A program made the translations under genes and the position numbers. Source: JBBQXK01 sp038251625 (GTDB taxonomy: Bacteria; Pseudomonadota; Alphaproteobacteria; Rhodobacterales; Rhodobacteraceae). From it: DNA of 23,773 nt. The stretch is from positions 1-23,773 of the forward strand of contig JBBSBE010000055.1 in the NCBI GenBank assembly GCA_038251625.1, in the 5' to 3' direction. The notes below the pieces were generated by a model. That model saw only the letters and a list, made by a program, of their open reading frames with translations, searched no databases and had not been told where the DNA came from. Below, piece after piece: positions 6,458 to 13,851 of the stretch. Numbering within the stretch: the first letter of the stretch is position 1; the number at the start of each line of letters is the position of its first letter.

Positions 6458-7630
6458 ATGGATTTCGATAGCCCCGTCAACCGTCTCGGCACCCATTGCG
6501 TGAAGTGGGACATGATGGAAAAGCTGTTCGGTGTGTCGGCTGAGGACGGCATCGCGATGTGGGTGGCCGACATGGAGTTTAGGCCCCCTGCCGTGGTGCA
6601 GCAGGCGGTCGAGGCGATGGCCGCGCATGGCATCTACGGATACTTTGGCGATGATTCGCGCTATATCGCAGCGATCCGCTGGTGGATGGCCAACCGCCAT
6701 GGCTGGGAGGTTGAGCCGGGCGCGATCTTCACCACGCATGGGCTGGTGAACGGCACGGCGCTTTGCGTGGATACCTGGACGACGCCGGGCGATGCGGTGG
6801 TGCTGACGACGCCCGTCTATCACGCCTTTGCCCGCGTCATCAAAGCCGCCGGGCGCGAGGTGCGGGAATGTCCGCTGGCGCTGGTCGATGGCAGCTACCA
6901 GATGGATTTCGCCGCCTGGGACAAGCTGATGACCGGGAATGAGCGGATGTTCATCCTGTGCTCGCCGCACAATCCGGGTGGCCGCGTATGGACGGTGGAC
7001 GAGTTGCGGGGCGTTGCCGATTTCTGCCGCCGCCATGGTCTGATCCTGGTGTCGGACGAGATCCACCACGATCTGGTCTATCCCGGTCAGAAGCACACCG
7101 TCATGCCGCTTGCCGCGCCCGAGATTTCGGATCGGCTGGTGATGATGACGGCCACCACCAAGACCTTCAACATCGCGGGCAGCCATATCGGCAATGTCAT
7201 CATTCCAGACCCCGCCCTGCGCGCCGCGTTCCGCGCCCGGATGGATGCGCTTGGCATTTCGCCCAACAGCTTTGGCATCCATATGGCGACGGCGGCCTAT
7301 TCGGCCGAAGGGGCGGCGTGGCTGGATGCGCTGATGGACTATCTGGACGGCAACCGGCGCATTTTCGACGCGGCGGTGAACGCGATCCCGGGGCTTGCCT
7401 CGATGCCGCTTGAGGCGACGTATCTGGCTTGGGTGGATTTCTCGGGCACCGGGATGGCGCCCGAGGAATTCAAGGCACGGGTGGAAAAGGGCGCGAAGAT
7501 CGCGGCCAACCATGGCGAAAGTTTTGGCACGGGCGGGGGCACATGCCTGCGGTTTAACCTTGCGGCCCCGCGCGCGCAGGTGGAAGAGGCGGCGCGTCGG
7601 CTGGCCGTGGCCTTCAGCGACCTGCAATAA
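6458..7630 (+). CDS. MalY/PatB-family PLP-dependent aminotransferase / cystathionine beta-lyase
   Basis: A 390-residue fold-type I PLP enzyme. Visible residues are N172 in the SPHNPGG motif, D200 in VSDEIHHDL, the PLP lysine K235 in TATTKTFNIAGSHIGN and R365 in LRFNLAAPR, which binds the substrate carboxylate. The N-terminus (FDSPVNRLGTHCVKWD, then WVADMEF) is diagnostic of the MalY/PatB group, whose members cleave the C-S bond of cystathionine or related thio-amino acids. Physiological substrate cannot be fixed from sequence; a role in methionine synthesis or sulfur salvage is likely. ATG 6458 is preferred over an open upstream frame from 6365 because AAAGGA lies at 6444-6449 and the family start matches. 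It is a single gene, divergent from def and convergent with a methyltransferase gene it overlaps by 17 bases. Confidence 0.9.
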   Translation: MDFDSPVNRLGTHCVKWDMMEKLFGVSAEDGIAMWVADMEFRPPAVVQQAVEAMAAHGIYGYFGDDSRYIAAIRWWMANRHGWEVEPGAIFTTHGLVNGTALCVDTWTTPGDAVVLTTPVYHAFARVIKAAGREVRECPLALVDGSYQMDFAAWDKLMTGNERMFILCSPHNPGGRVWTVDELRGVADFCRRHGLILVSDEIHHDLVYPGQKHTVMPLAAPEISDRLVMMTATTKTFNIAGSHIGNVIIPDPALRAAFRARMDALGISPNSFGIHMATAAYSAEGAAWLDALMDYLDGNRRIFDAAVNAIPGLASMPLEATYLAWVDFSGTGMAPEEFKARVEKGAKIAANHGESFGTGGGTCLRFNLAAPRAQVEEAARRLAVAFSDLQ

Positions 7631-8282
7631 CGGCGACGCAAAGGCGCTGGCCGCGCGGCAGGGTCGTCGCGCGGACGGCCCCGGTAAAGCCGGCAGCGGC
7701 GCAATCAGCAAGCACATCTGCTGCGGGCCGGTGGTAGGGCGGACGCGTGGCATGGGTGACCACGCCATCGGGTTGCTTGTGTGCGCCTTCGGTTTCACCA
7801 AGGAAAACCGTAAGAAGAAGCCGCTTCAGGTGCGGGCAGCGGGCGCGCAGGCGCGTCAATGCGGGGCGCAGCGTGCCGGGCGGCAGATGCGTGAAGACCG
7901 CAAAGGCAATCGCATAGTCGATGGTGTCGGGCACACCGGCGAAGGCAAAAACACCGTCCGCGATCAGCTGTGCGGCGGGCAGGCGGTCTTGCGCTGTCAG
8001 TTCCTGCGCATAGCCCGCCGCCATCAGGTCAGCCGAGGCATCCGTGCCCCAATAATGGCCGGGATCGAGATAGGGCACCGCGCGGCACCCCAGCCGCAAC
8101 GCGCCGCAACCGATATCCAGAAGGCGGTGATGCGGCTGCATCCCTTCGGCCTGAAGGGCCACCATCTGCGCCCGCCCCGTTTCATCCCACCGCCCGCCGA
8201 CGATCGCACGGTGGCGACCCTCGGCAAGCGCACGGTCATAGAAACCGGGCGCGAGGTAGGGTGAGGGGCACGTCGCGGTCAG
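7614..8282 (-). CDS. Class I SAM-dependent methyltransferase, probable CTG start
   Basis: The core has the SAM-binding motif LLDIGCGALRLG followed by YLDPGHYWGTDAS, with the acidic D that binds the ribose, and the later FAVFTHLPP motif; this type is common in glycan and natural product clusters. The first ATG in frame is at 8165, but it would remove a good-looking N-terminal region (CPSPYLAPGFYDRALAEGRH, then IVGGRWDETG) that reads as real family sequence. Between the upstream stop and 8165 no in-frame ATG, GTG or TTG exists. A CTG at 8282-8280 overlaps the preceding stop as CTGA, the same geometry as the GTGA junction one gene earlier, so I call 8282 (222 residues). If CTG is not used, the product is 183 residues. 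The substrate is unknown. Confidence 0.75.
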   Translation of the reverse strand: MTATCPSPYLAPGFYDRALAEGRHRAIVGGRWDETGRAQMVALQAEGMQPHHRLLDIGCGALRLGCRAVPYLDPGHYWGTDASADLMAAGYAQELTAQDRLPAAQLIADGVFAFAGVPDTIDYAIAFAVFTHLPPGTLRPALTRLRARCPHLKRLLLTVFLGETEGAHKQPDGVVTHATRPPYHRPAADVLADCAAAGFTGAVRATTLPRGQRLCVAVIAGR

Positions 8283-9016
8283 AGCAGGCTCAATTCTGAA
8301 GGTAGCTTGTGGCCCAAGCGATCAAAGTACCGCGCCGGACCGCCGATTGCATCGAAATCGAGCCCCTGGTACCGCTGCACGATATCATCAAGATCGTCAT
8401 TCAGCACACGATTGCCCGGCGCGAGGTTGCTGATGACCGCGAGCCCCGTCTTGCGCGCGGAAAGAAGCTCGATCTTCAGATCGGGACGAAGATCGGCAAG
8501 CGCCACCAGCAATTTCCAGACATCGCCAGTCCAGGCCGCCCCGCGCTCTATGTAGGACAGGTCACGCGTTGTCATGTCAGCGTTGAATGGCGCCATGTCG
8601 TGAAGGCAGATTGCCCCGTGCGGCGCCATCCGCGCCTCGCAGTTGAGAAAATCACGCAACACAAACTCGAAGAGGTGCATCCCGTCGATAAATGCCAATT
8701 CGGGCATCCAGCCTTGGCGTTCCAGAAACTGTGAAGCGAAGAAATCGTCACTCGTCTGCTGAAAGAAGAACTGGTGGGTTGCAGTGTTGAACACGTTGGC
8801 CCGGATCGCGAACTGCGGGTCGATCGCGATGTAGGAGCACGATCGCCGCGCGAGCGATGTGCCGCTGCGGGATCCGATCTCCAAGTAGAGGGAGGGCTGC
8901 AATTTCGCCTCCAGCCGATCGATGACGTCGAGGTAGGATTCACCGTCGTTCACCGGAAAGCCGGGATCCTGATGGCTGCCCTCAGTCCTGGCTTTCGGCT
9001 TGCGAAATAGTCTCAC
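8279..9016 (-). CDS. Class I SAM-dependent methyltransferase (Methyltransf_24-like)
   Basis: A 245-residue protein. SYLDVIDRLEAKLQPSLYLEIGSRSGTS contains the SAM-binding motif I (EIGSRSG), followed by YIAIDPQF with its ribose-binding acid. ELAFIDGMHLFEFVLRDFLN then GAICLHDMAPFN is the 'DG.H.......D.......G..... HD' pattern of the Methyltransf_24 group, often found acting on sugars or sugar-linked products. The GTG start at 9016 overlaps the upstream gene's TGA in the tetramer GTGA. The stop overlaps the putative CTG start of the next methyltransferase. Codon use looks less GC-biased than in the surrounding genes, which may mean transfer. Its acceptor molecule cannot be named. Confidence 0.8.
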   Translation of the reverse strand: MRLFRKPKARTEGSHQDPGFPVNDGESYLDVIDRLEAKLQPSLYLEIGSRSGTSLARRSCSYIAIDPQFAIRANVFNTATHQFFFQQTSDDFFASQFLERQGWMPELAFIDGMHLFEFVLRDFLNCEARMAPHGAICLHDMAPFNADMTTRDLSYIERGAAWTGDVWKLLVALADLRPDLKIELLSARKTGLAVISNLAPGNRVLNDDLDDIVQRYQGLDFDAIGGPARYFDRLGHKLPSELSLL

Positions 9017-9942
9017 GAAACGACCTCTCTCAGAATGGCGTCAAGCTGCGACGCGATTGCGGTTGGCGAGACACGGTTGGCCACGGACAGCATAACCTCA
9101 AGTCCATCATTCCAGACAGGCCCGCCAAAATCATGGGCGGCACGATCCATCGTGTCCAGGATTTCGGCGCTCTGTGGGCCTGCAACCAGATAGGGGTAAT
9201 CAGCGCCAAGGAACGCAATCACATCGTTGGTATCGCGCCCGATAATGATGTTGCTGCGGGCAAGCGCCGCGGTGAAGCCCTTGGTCAAGGGTTTCGGATG
9301 CTTCAGGTAATTTTTCTCATCTGATCTGACCGCATAATGCAGGTTATAGCCCGGCAGATGGCGCAGCGCCTCTTCCATATGCTCTGGCGAGCGCGCTTCA
9401 ATGATCTTGAGCCGCCCACGAATCTCTTCAGGCAGGAACCCGACTGATTCGCTGCCGCAATAAACCTGTCGCGTTGCCTCATGTCTTTGGTGGGAAAGCG
9501 CATAGAGCCGGGAGTCCGGGTTGTGCAGCAAGAGGCGCACGACGCCCGGCGAGGGTGCCTTGGCGTCCAGCATCGCCTTTTGCCCGTAGGAGCACGCCAA
9601 ATGCACGTCAACCATGGCGGGCGATATCGCGTCGTTCGCGGCATCGACATAGTCTACAAGTATTGTGCATCTCCGCCGTTTCAGCACCCAGCGCGTGGCA
9701 ATCAACAGGGACTGCGCGGCCTGCTTGCTGAAGAAAAGTACGTCACCCTTCGGCCTCTTACGGGCCCACAGAACCTGCGACATCTTGGTTTTGACTTCCG
9801 GCATCATCGTAAAGCCGATGTCGTACCGATCAACCAGGTACGGGCCCACGATCTGCGCAAGTTGCGTCGTGCGCATGATCGTGCTGCCCCAGTCTGCCCC
9901 CGTACGGCAGTAAACAAACTGAAGCCGGGGGCAGGCACTCAT
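9013..9942 (-). CDS. Putative GT-B glycosyltransferase-like protein
   Basis: A 309-residue soluble protein I can only partly place. The C-terminal half contains HPKPLTKGFTAALARSNIII followed by 'GRDTNDVIAFLGADYPYL'. This resembles the donor-binding region of GT-B glycosyltransferases, where a K-x-x-x-G/A stretch precedes a loop and an acidic residue. The N-terminal half (QFVYCRTGADWGSTIMRTTQL) looks like a Rossmann half with a glycine loop. There is no signal peptide or membrane segment. GGGAGG lies 8-13 bases before ATG 9942, and the gene starts 15 bases after the mdh stop on the same strand. With the next two genes it forms a glycosyltransferase-methyltransferase-methyltransferase set that I infer decorates a glycan. 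DNA here is visibly AT-richer (29 of 60 bases are G/C in 9781-9840). Confidence 0.55.
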   Translation of the reverse strand: MSACPRLQFVYCRTGADWGSTIMRTTQLAQIVGPYLVDRYDIGFTMMPEVKTKMSQVLWARKRPKGDVLFFSKQAAQSLLIATRWVLKRRRCTILVDYVDAANDAISPAMVDVHLACSYGQKAMLDAKAPSPGVVRLLLHNPDSRLYALSHQRHEATRQVYCGSESVGFLPEEIRGRLKIIEARSPEHMEEALRHLPGYNLHYAVRSDEKNYLKHPKPLTKGFTAALARSNIIIGRDTNDVIAFLGADYPYLVAGPQSAEILDTMDRAAHDFGGPVWNDGLEVMLSVANRVSPTAIASQLDAILREVVS

Positions 9943-9957
9943 GCACCGCGCCTCCCG

Positions 9958-10920
9958 TCAACCGAGAGAGGGATCGATGGCCTTGCAAGCCGCGACAAGG
10001 CCGCGCACAGCTTCCACCGACTTGTCGAACATCGCCTGCTCAGGGGCACTGAGCGAGATGTCGGCAATACGCTCGATCCCCTTGGCGCCGATGATCGTGG
10101 GGACGCCCACGTAAAGGCCGTTCAGCCCGAAAACGCCATTGGCATAGGCCGCGCAGGGCAGAAGGCGTTTTTGGTCCTTGAGGTAGCTTTCCGCCATCTC
10201 GATCGCCGATGTCGCAGGCGCGTAGAAGGCCGAGCCGGTCTTCAACAGGCCCACAATCTCGGCTCCGCCATCGCGGGTGCGCTGCACGATGGCGTCCAGT
10301 TTTTCCTGCGTCGTCCAGCCCATCGAAACAAGGTCGGGCAGGGGAATGCCGCCAACCGTCGAATAACGCACGAGCGGCACCATCGTATCGCCATGGCCAC
10401 CCAGCACGAAGGCCGTGACATCGCGCATCGAGACGCCGAATTCGAGGCTGAGAAAGTGCCGGAAGCGCGCCGAATCAAGAACGCCCGCCATGCCGACAAC
10501 CATGTTGTGCGGCAGGCCGGAAAATTCCCGCAGCGCCCAGACCATCGCGTCGAGCGGGTTGGTGATGCAGATCACGAAGGCGTTCGGGGCATGGGTCTTG
10601 ATGCCTTCGCCGACCGATTTCATGACCTTGAGGTTGATCCCCAGAAGATCATCGCGGCTCATCCCAGGCTTGCGGGCAATGCCAGCGGTGACGATGCAGA
10701 CATCGGCGCCGGCGATATCCTCATAGCTGTTGGTGCCCTTCATCACGGCATCGAACCCCTCAGAGGGGCCGGCCTCGGCGATATCGAGCGCCTTGCCCTG
10801 CGGCGTGCCCTCGGCGATGTCGAAAAGGATGACATCACCCAGTTCCTTGATGGCGGCGAGATGGGCGAGTGTGCCGCCGATCTGCCCCGCGCCGATCAGT
10901 GCAATCTTGGGTCTGGCCAT
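9958..10920 (-). CDS. mdh: NAD-dependent malate dehydrogenase
   Basis: Interconverts malate and oxaloacetate in the TCA cycle. The 320-residue product is of the LDH-like MDH type typical of alphaproteobacteria. Visible: NAD-binding loop GAGQIGG (10-16), acidic D34 that selects NAD, substrate Arg residues near 83 and 89, ITNPLD (N121), D149 in GVLDSARF and catalytic H176 in GGHGDTMVP. The start is preceded by AGGGAG at a spacing of eight bases. Unlike many alphaproteobacteria, sucC and sucD do not follow; a sugar-modification-like cassette does. mdh is divergent from the transporter gene, and sdhCDAB lies about 5 kb away. Confidence 0.97.
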   Translation of the reverse strand: MARPKIALIGAGQIGGTLAHLAAIKELGDVILFDIAEGTPQGKALDIAEAGPSEGFDAVMKGTNSYEDIAGADVCIVTAGIARKPGMSRDDLLGINLKVMKSVGEGIKTHAPNAFVICITNPLDAMVWALREFSGLPHNMVVGMAGVLDSARFRHFLSLEFGVSMRDVTAFVLGGHGDTMVPLVRYSTVGGIPLPDLVSMGWTTQEKLDAIVQRTRDGGAEIVGLLKTGSAFYAPATSAIEMAESYLKDQKRLLPCAAYANGVFGLNGLYVGVPTIIGAKGIERIADISLSAPEQAMFDKSVEAVRGLVAACKAIDPSLG

Positions 10921-11016
10921 GGAAAGAACTCCCTATCGGGTTTGCTGACGCGAGGATGCCTAGACCTTGGGGGCGATTGGCGCAAGTGTGCTGCGGCGCG
11001 GCGCGAAGGGGATGGG

Positions 11017-11763
11017 ATGGAAGGTTGGGGGTTCTGGACGGTTGCAGTGGTGGCCGCGGTTTGTGTGGGGATGGGCAAGGGCGGGATGCCGGTCGTGGCC
11101 ATGCTGTCGGTGCCGCTGCTGTCGCTCTACATCTCGCCCATCGCGGCGGCGGGGCTGTTGCTGCCGATCTATGTGGTGTCCGACATGTTCGGGCTTTGGG
11201 CCTATCGACGCGATTTCAACAAGCGGGTGATCGTGATCGTCTGCATCGGCGCGACCGCCGGGGTGGCGCTGGGATGGGCAACGGCAAGCCTTGTATCCGA
11301 ACGGGTGGTCGAGGCGCTGGTCGGGTTGGTCGGCGCCGTCTTCGCGGTCATGATACTGACACAGCGCAGAAAGGCGCGTGACCCGCGGCCCGCCAAGGTT
11401 GGCCCCGGCCTGTTCTGGGGCGTGGTCTCCGGCTTTACCAGTTTTGTCAGCCATGGGGGCGGGCCGCCCTATCAGGTGTATACCCTGCCGCTTGGCATGA
11501 CGAAGACGGTGTTCGCAGGCACGACGACGATCACCTTTGCCTATGTGAACGCCATCAAGCTGATACCCTACTGGGCTTTGGGGCAGTTGAGCGCGGAAAA
11601 CCTGCACGTCGCGGCGTGGCTTGCGTTGCCATCGGCGCTGGCGGTGTTTCTGGGTGTGCGCCTTGTGCGGGTTCTGCCCGAGGCGCTGTTTTTCAAGCTG
11701 GTGACATGGGCCCTGCTGGCGGTATCGCTGCAGCTTCTGTGGCGCGCCGCGTCAGGTGGGTGA
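11017..11763 (+). CDS. TauE/SafE-family sulfite exporter-like membrane protein
   Basis: A 248-residue polytopic membrane protein with about eight hydrophobic segments. The family marks are present: GMGKGGMPVVAMLSVPLL near the N-terminus (the first TauE/SafE repeat) and the second-half repeat GFTSFVSHGGGPPYQVYTLP. TauE/SafE proteins are thought to export sulfite or related sulfur/organic anions, but many members are uncharacterised, so the substrate is not known. GAAGGGGA before ATG 11017 decides the start; the frame is open far upstream but antisense to mdh. It is divergent from mdh and convergent with a small secreted protein gene, overlapping it by 12 bases. Confidence 0.88.
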   Translation: MEGWGFWTVAVVAAVCVGMGKGGMPVVAMLSVPLLSLYISPIAAAGLLLPIYVVSDMFGLWAYRRDFNKRVIVIVCIGATAGVALGWATASLVSERVVEALVGLVGAVFAVMILTQRRKARDPRPAKVGPGLFWGVVSGFTSFVSHGGGPPYQVYTLPLGMTKTVFAGTTTITFAYVNAIKLIPYWALGQLSAENLHVAAWLALPSALAVFLGVRLVRVLPEALFFKLVTWALLAVSLQLLWRAASGG

Positions 11764-12048
11764 GCCCTTGGCGGGAAGCTCTTCCTCCACCACCTCGAAC
11801 CCCTGGCCGGAGGCGACAAGGCAGGTCATCCCCTGCGGCGTGGTCACCGTGATCGTCCATGTGCCCGAGGTGCCCGAGGCATAAACCTCCATCACCATGT
11901 TGTTGGCCGCCAGACCGATGGACCGCCGGGTTTCAGAATATTTCTCGGCCAGATGCGACAGGACGGCTTCGCGCTGGCCGCATTGCTGCTGGGCAATGGT
12001 GGGGGAGGCGAGGGCAAGCAGAAGGACGGTGACGGCGGGCTTGAGCAT
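11752..12048 (-). CDS. Small secreted/periplasmic protein of unknown function
   Basis: A 98-residue protein with a clear Sec signal peptide (MLKPAVTVLLLALASPTIAQ; likely cleavage after IAQ or TIA at about residue 18-20). The mature part has one Cys near its start (QQCGQREAV), an EKYSETRRSIGLA helix and a GTWTITVTTPQG beta section followed by a second Cys in MTCLVASGQG, suggesting a disulfide. I recognise it as a widespread uncharacterised alphaproteobacterial type but assign no role. ATG 12048 is chosen over upstream in-frame ATGs because AAAGG lies seven bases before it and the signal peptide then starts properly. It is divergent from mcl2. Confidence 0.75.
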   Translation of the reverse strand: MLKPAVTVLLLALASPTIAQQQCGQREAVLSHLAEKYSETRRSIGLAANNMVMEVYASGTSGTWTITVTTPQGMTCLVASGQGFEVVEEELPAKGSPT

Positions 12049-12196
12049 GGTTCGGCCTTTCGCTGGATGTGCGGACATGGGGAAAGGCTGCGCCCGAGGT
12101 GCGGAGAAAGGGTTAACGCCGAGCGCGCGCCGCATGTTCATTTCTGCGCTGCGGCAATTTGGGGCTTGCTGAAAGTGGCGCAGATGTGATCGGAAG

Positions 12197-12211
12197 CGCA
12201 ATATTGTTGCG
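12197..12211. promoter_or_regulatory. Inverted repeat just upstream of mcl2
   Basis: CGCAA, TATTG, TTGCG: perfect five-base arms around a five-base spacer, with the inner CAATATTG also a perfect palindrome. It ends 12 bases before the mcl2 ATG, overlapping the region where a transcript start or leader would be. It could be an operator. The regulator is unknown. Confidence 0.3.
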
Positions 12212-12223
12212 AGGAAGAGAATC

Positions 12224-13090
12224 ATGCCCACCCGCCCCTGCCGCTCGGTGCTTTACGTGCCTGCTTCGCGTGAACGCGCGATGGACAAGGCCCGCAGCCT
12301 TTCGGCCGACGCGATCATCTTCGATCTGGAAGATGCCGTGTTGCCCGATGACAAGCCTGCCGCCCGGGCGCTTCTGGCGCGCGTTCTGGCCGAGGCTGAT
12401 TTCGGCGGGCGCATGCGGATCGTCCGGATCAACGGATTTGACACCCCATGGGGCCGTGGCGATGCGCTGGCGATCAAGGGCGCGGTCGAGGCGGGCGCGC
12501 GGGTGGACGCGGTGCTGGTGCCCAAGGTGAACCGGTCCGCCGATCTGGAGCCGGTGGCCGACCTGATCCCTGGCGCGGATCTTTGGGCGATGATGGAGAC
12601 GGCGGCCGGGATGCTGAACGCGGCAGAAATCGCGGCGCATCCGCGCCTGACGGGCATGGTGGTGGGCACGAACGATCTGGCGCGGGAGCTTGGCACGCGC
12701 GACCGGGCCGACAGGCTTCCGCTGATGACGGGCCTTGGGCTTTGCCTGCTGGCGGCCAAGGCGCAGGGGTTGATCATCGTTGACGGCGTCTACAACGCCT
12801 TTCGCGATCAGGACGGGCTGGTGGCGGAATGCGCGCAGGGGCGCGACTTGGGCTTTGACGGAAAGACCCTGATTCACCCCGACCAGATCGCTGCCGCCAA
12901 TGCGGCCTTTGCCCCCACGGCGGCAGAGTTGATCCTCGCCCGGCGCCAGATAGCGGCCTTTTGCGAAGCGCAGGCAAAGGGCCAGGGTGTCGCGGTTGTG
13001 GATGGAAAGATCGTCGAGAACCTGCATATCGTCATGGCGCGGGTCGCTTTGGCGCGCGCCGAAGCGATTGCCGCGCTGACGAGGGGATGA
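12224..13090 (+). CDS. mcl2: (3S)-malyl-CoA thioesterase (Mcl2; CitE-like)
   Basis: A 288-residue CitE-like TIM-barrel enzyme. Residues expected to bind substrate and Mg2+ are visible: R68 in RIVRING, E125 in MMETAAG and D151 in VGTNDLA, plus the C-terminal GFDGKTLIHPDQI block. The same fold includes citrate lyase beta, malyl-CoA lyase and malyl-CoA thioesterase. I favour the thioesterase, which hydrolyses (3S)-malyl-CoA to malate and CoA in the ethylmalonyl-CoA pathway. The reasons are that the gene is followed by mch and lies near mdh and sdh, as I recall for Rhodobacter, and that the length is under 300 residues (malyl-CoA lyase is usually longer). Sequence alone cannot fully separate lyase from thioesterase. 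GAGGAAGAG precedes the ATG. Confidence 0.82.
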   Translation: MPTRPCRSVLYVPASRERAMDKARSLSADAIIFDLEDAVLPDDKPAARALLARVLAEADFGGRMRIVRINGFDTPWGRGDALAIKGAVEAGARVDAVLVPKVNRSADLEPVADLIPGADLWAMMETAAGMLNAAEIAAHPRLTGMVVGTNDLARELGTRDRADRLPLMTGLGLCLLAAKAQGLIIVDGVYNAFRDQDGLVAECAQGRDLGFDGKTLIHPDQIAAANAAFAPTAAELILARRQIAAFCEAQAKGQGVAVVDGKIVENLHIVMARVALARAEAIAALTRG

Positions 13091-13094
13091 AGCG

Positions 13095-13646
13095 ATGCTG
13101 ATGGTACTGGTGCTGGGGGTCGCGCTTTGGTGGGGCGCGCATTTGTGGAAGCGCGTGTCGCCAGAGGGCCGGGCGGCCTGGGGCGAAAAAGGCAAAGGGC
13201 TGGTCGCCGGTCTATTGCTGCTGTCGATCGTGCTGATGGTGGTGGGCTATCGCGGCGCCAATGTCGTGAACCTGTGGTATCCGCCGGCCTTTCTGATCCA
13301 CCTCAACAACCTTTTGATGTTGCTGGCTTTCTATCTTTACGCCGCCAGCGGGATGAAGACGCGGATCACGCAGGTCATCCGGCATCCGCAACTGACCGGG
13401 TTCAAGACCTGGGCCGTGGCGCATCTGCTGGTGAACGGCGATCTGGCGTCAGTGATCTTGTTCGGCGGGCTTCTGGCCTGGGCGGTCGTGGCCGTCGTCC
13501 AGATCAACCGTGCCGTCCCGGAATGGAACCCGCCGCCGCCCGCGCCCGTTGGCAAGGAGATCGGCGCCGTGGTGGGTGCGGTCGTCGTGATGGGGATCGT
13601 GGCCGCCATCCACATCTGGCTTGGCGTCAATCCGTTCGGGGGATGA
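13095..13646 (+). CDS. NnrU-family membrane protein
   Basis: A 183-residue protein with about five hydrophobic segments. The NnrU signature is visible: HPQLTGFKTWAVAHLLVNGD followed by a Leu/Ala-rich helix, with conserved His residues that could bind heme or quinone. NnrU was first linked to nitric oxide/nitrite metabolism in Rhodobacter, and the family also includes 15-cis-zeta-carotene isomerase-like members. Here there are no denitrification genes nearby. It starts four bases after mcl2 and is followed one base later by the DUF1737 gene, so it is probably co-transcribed with mcl2 and mch. Its job in this context is unknown. Confidence 0.85.
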   Translation: MLMVLVLGVALWWGAHLWKRVSPEGRAAWGEKGKGLVAGLLLLSIVLMVVGYRGANVVNLWYPPAFLIHLNNLLMLLAFYLYAASGMKTRITQVIRHPQLTGFKTWAVAHLLVNGDLASVILFGGLLAWAVVAVVQINRAVPEWNPPPPAPVGKEIGAVVGAVVVMGIVAAIHIWLGVNPFGG

Positions 13647-13647
13647 G

Positions 13648-13851
13648 ATGAAACTTTACCGCTTTCTAAGCGACGACGACACATCCGTCTTTTGCCACAA
13701 GGTATCGGCCGCACTGAACAAGGGTTGGCATCTGCAGGGCGGCCCGACCTATGCCTTTGACGCCGCGCGCGGGGTGATGCGGTGCGGGCAAGCGGTGGTG
13801 AAGGACGCGCCGGGCATCTACACCGAGGAAACGAAGCTCGGGGATCACTGA
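13648..13851 (+). CDS. DUF1737 domain protein
   Basis: A 67-residue cytosolic protein: MKLYRFLSDDDTSVFCHKVS, then LNKGWHLQGGPTYAFD, then MRCGQAVVK. The 'G-W-L-G-G-...-QA' pattern fits DUF1737, a small domain of unknown function often found in short bacterial proteins. ATG 13648 begins one base after the NnrU stop and gives the standard family start; an in-frame upstream start at 13621 would overlap NnrU. Its TGA shares one base with the mch ATG (TGATG), a typical translational-coupling junction. Confidence 0.8.
   Translation: MKLYRFLSDDDTSVFCHKVSAALNKGWHLQGGPTYAFDAARGVMRCGQAVVKDAPGIYTEETKLGDH

Noticed and set aside
8166..8282. A frameshift or sequencing error at the start of the second methyltransferase
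   Set aside because: The frame is continuous from the family-like N-terminal region into the core with no shift; only the start codon type is unusual, so a CTG start explains it more simply.
10921..11016. Divergent promoter elements between mdh and the TauE/SafE gene
   Set aside because: The best hexamer pairs match consensus at too few positions to call; a promoter for each gene must lie here or inside the neighbours, but I cannot place it.
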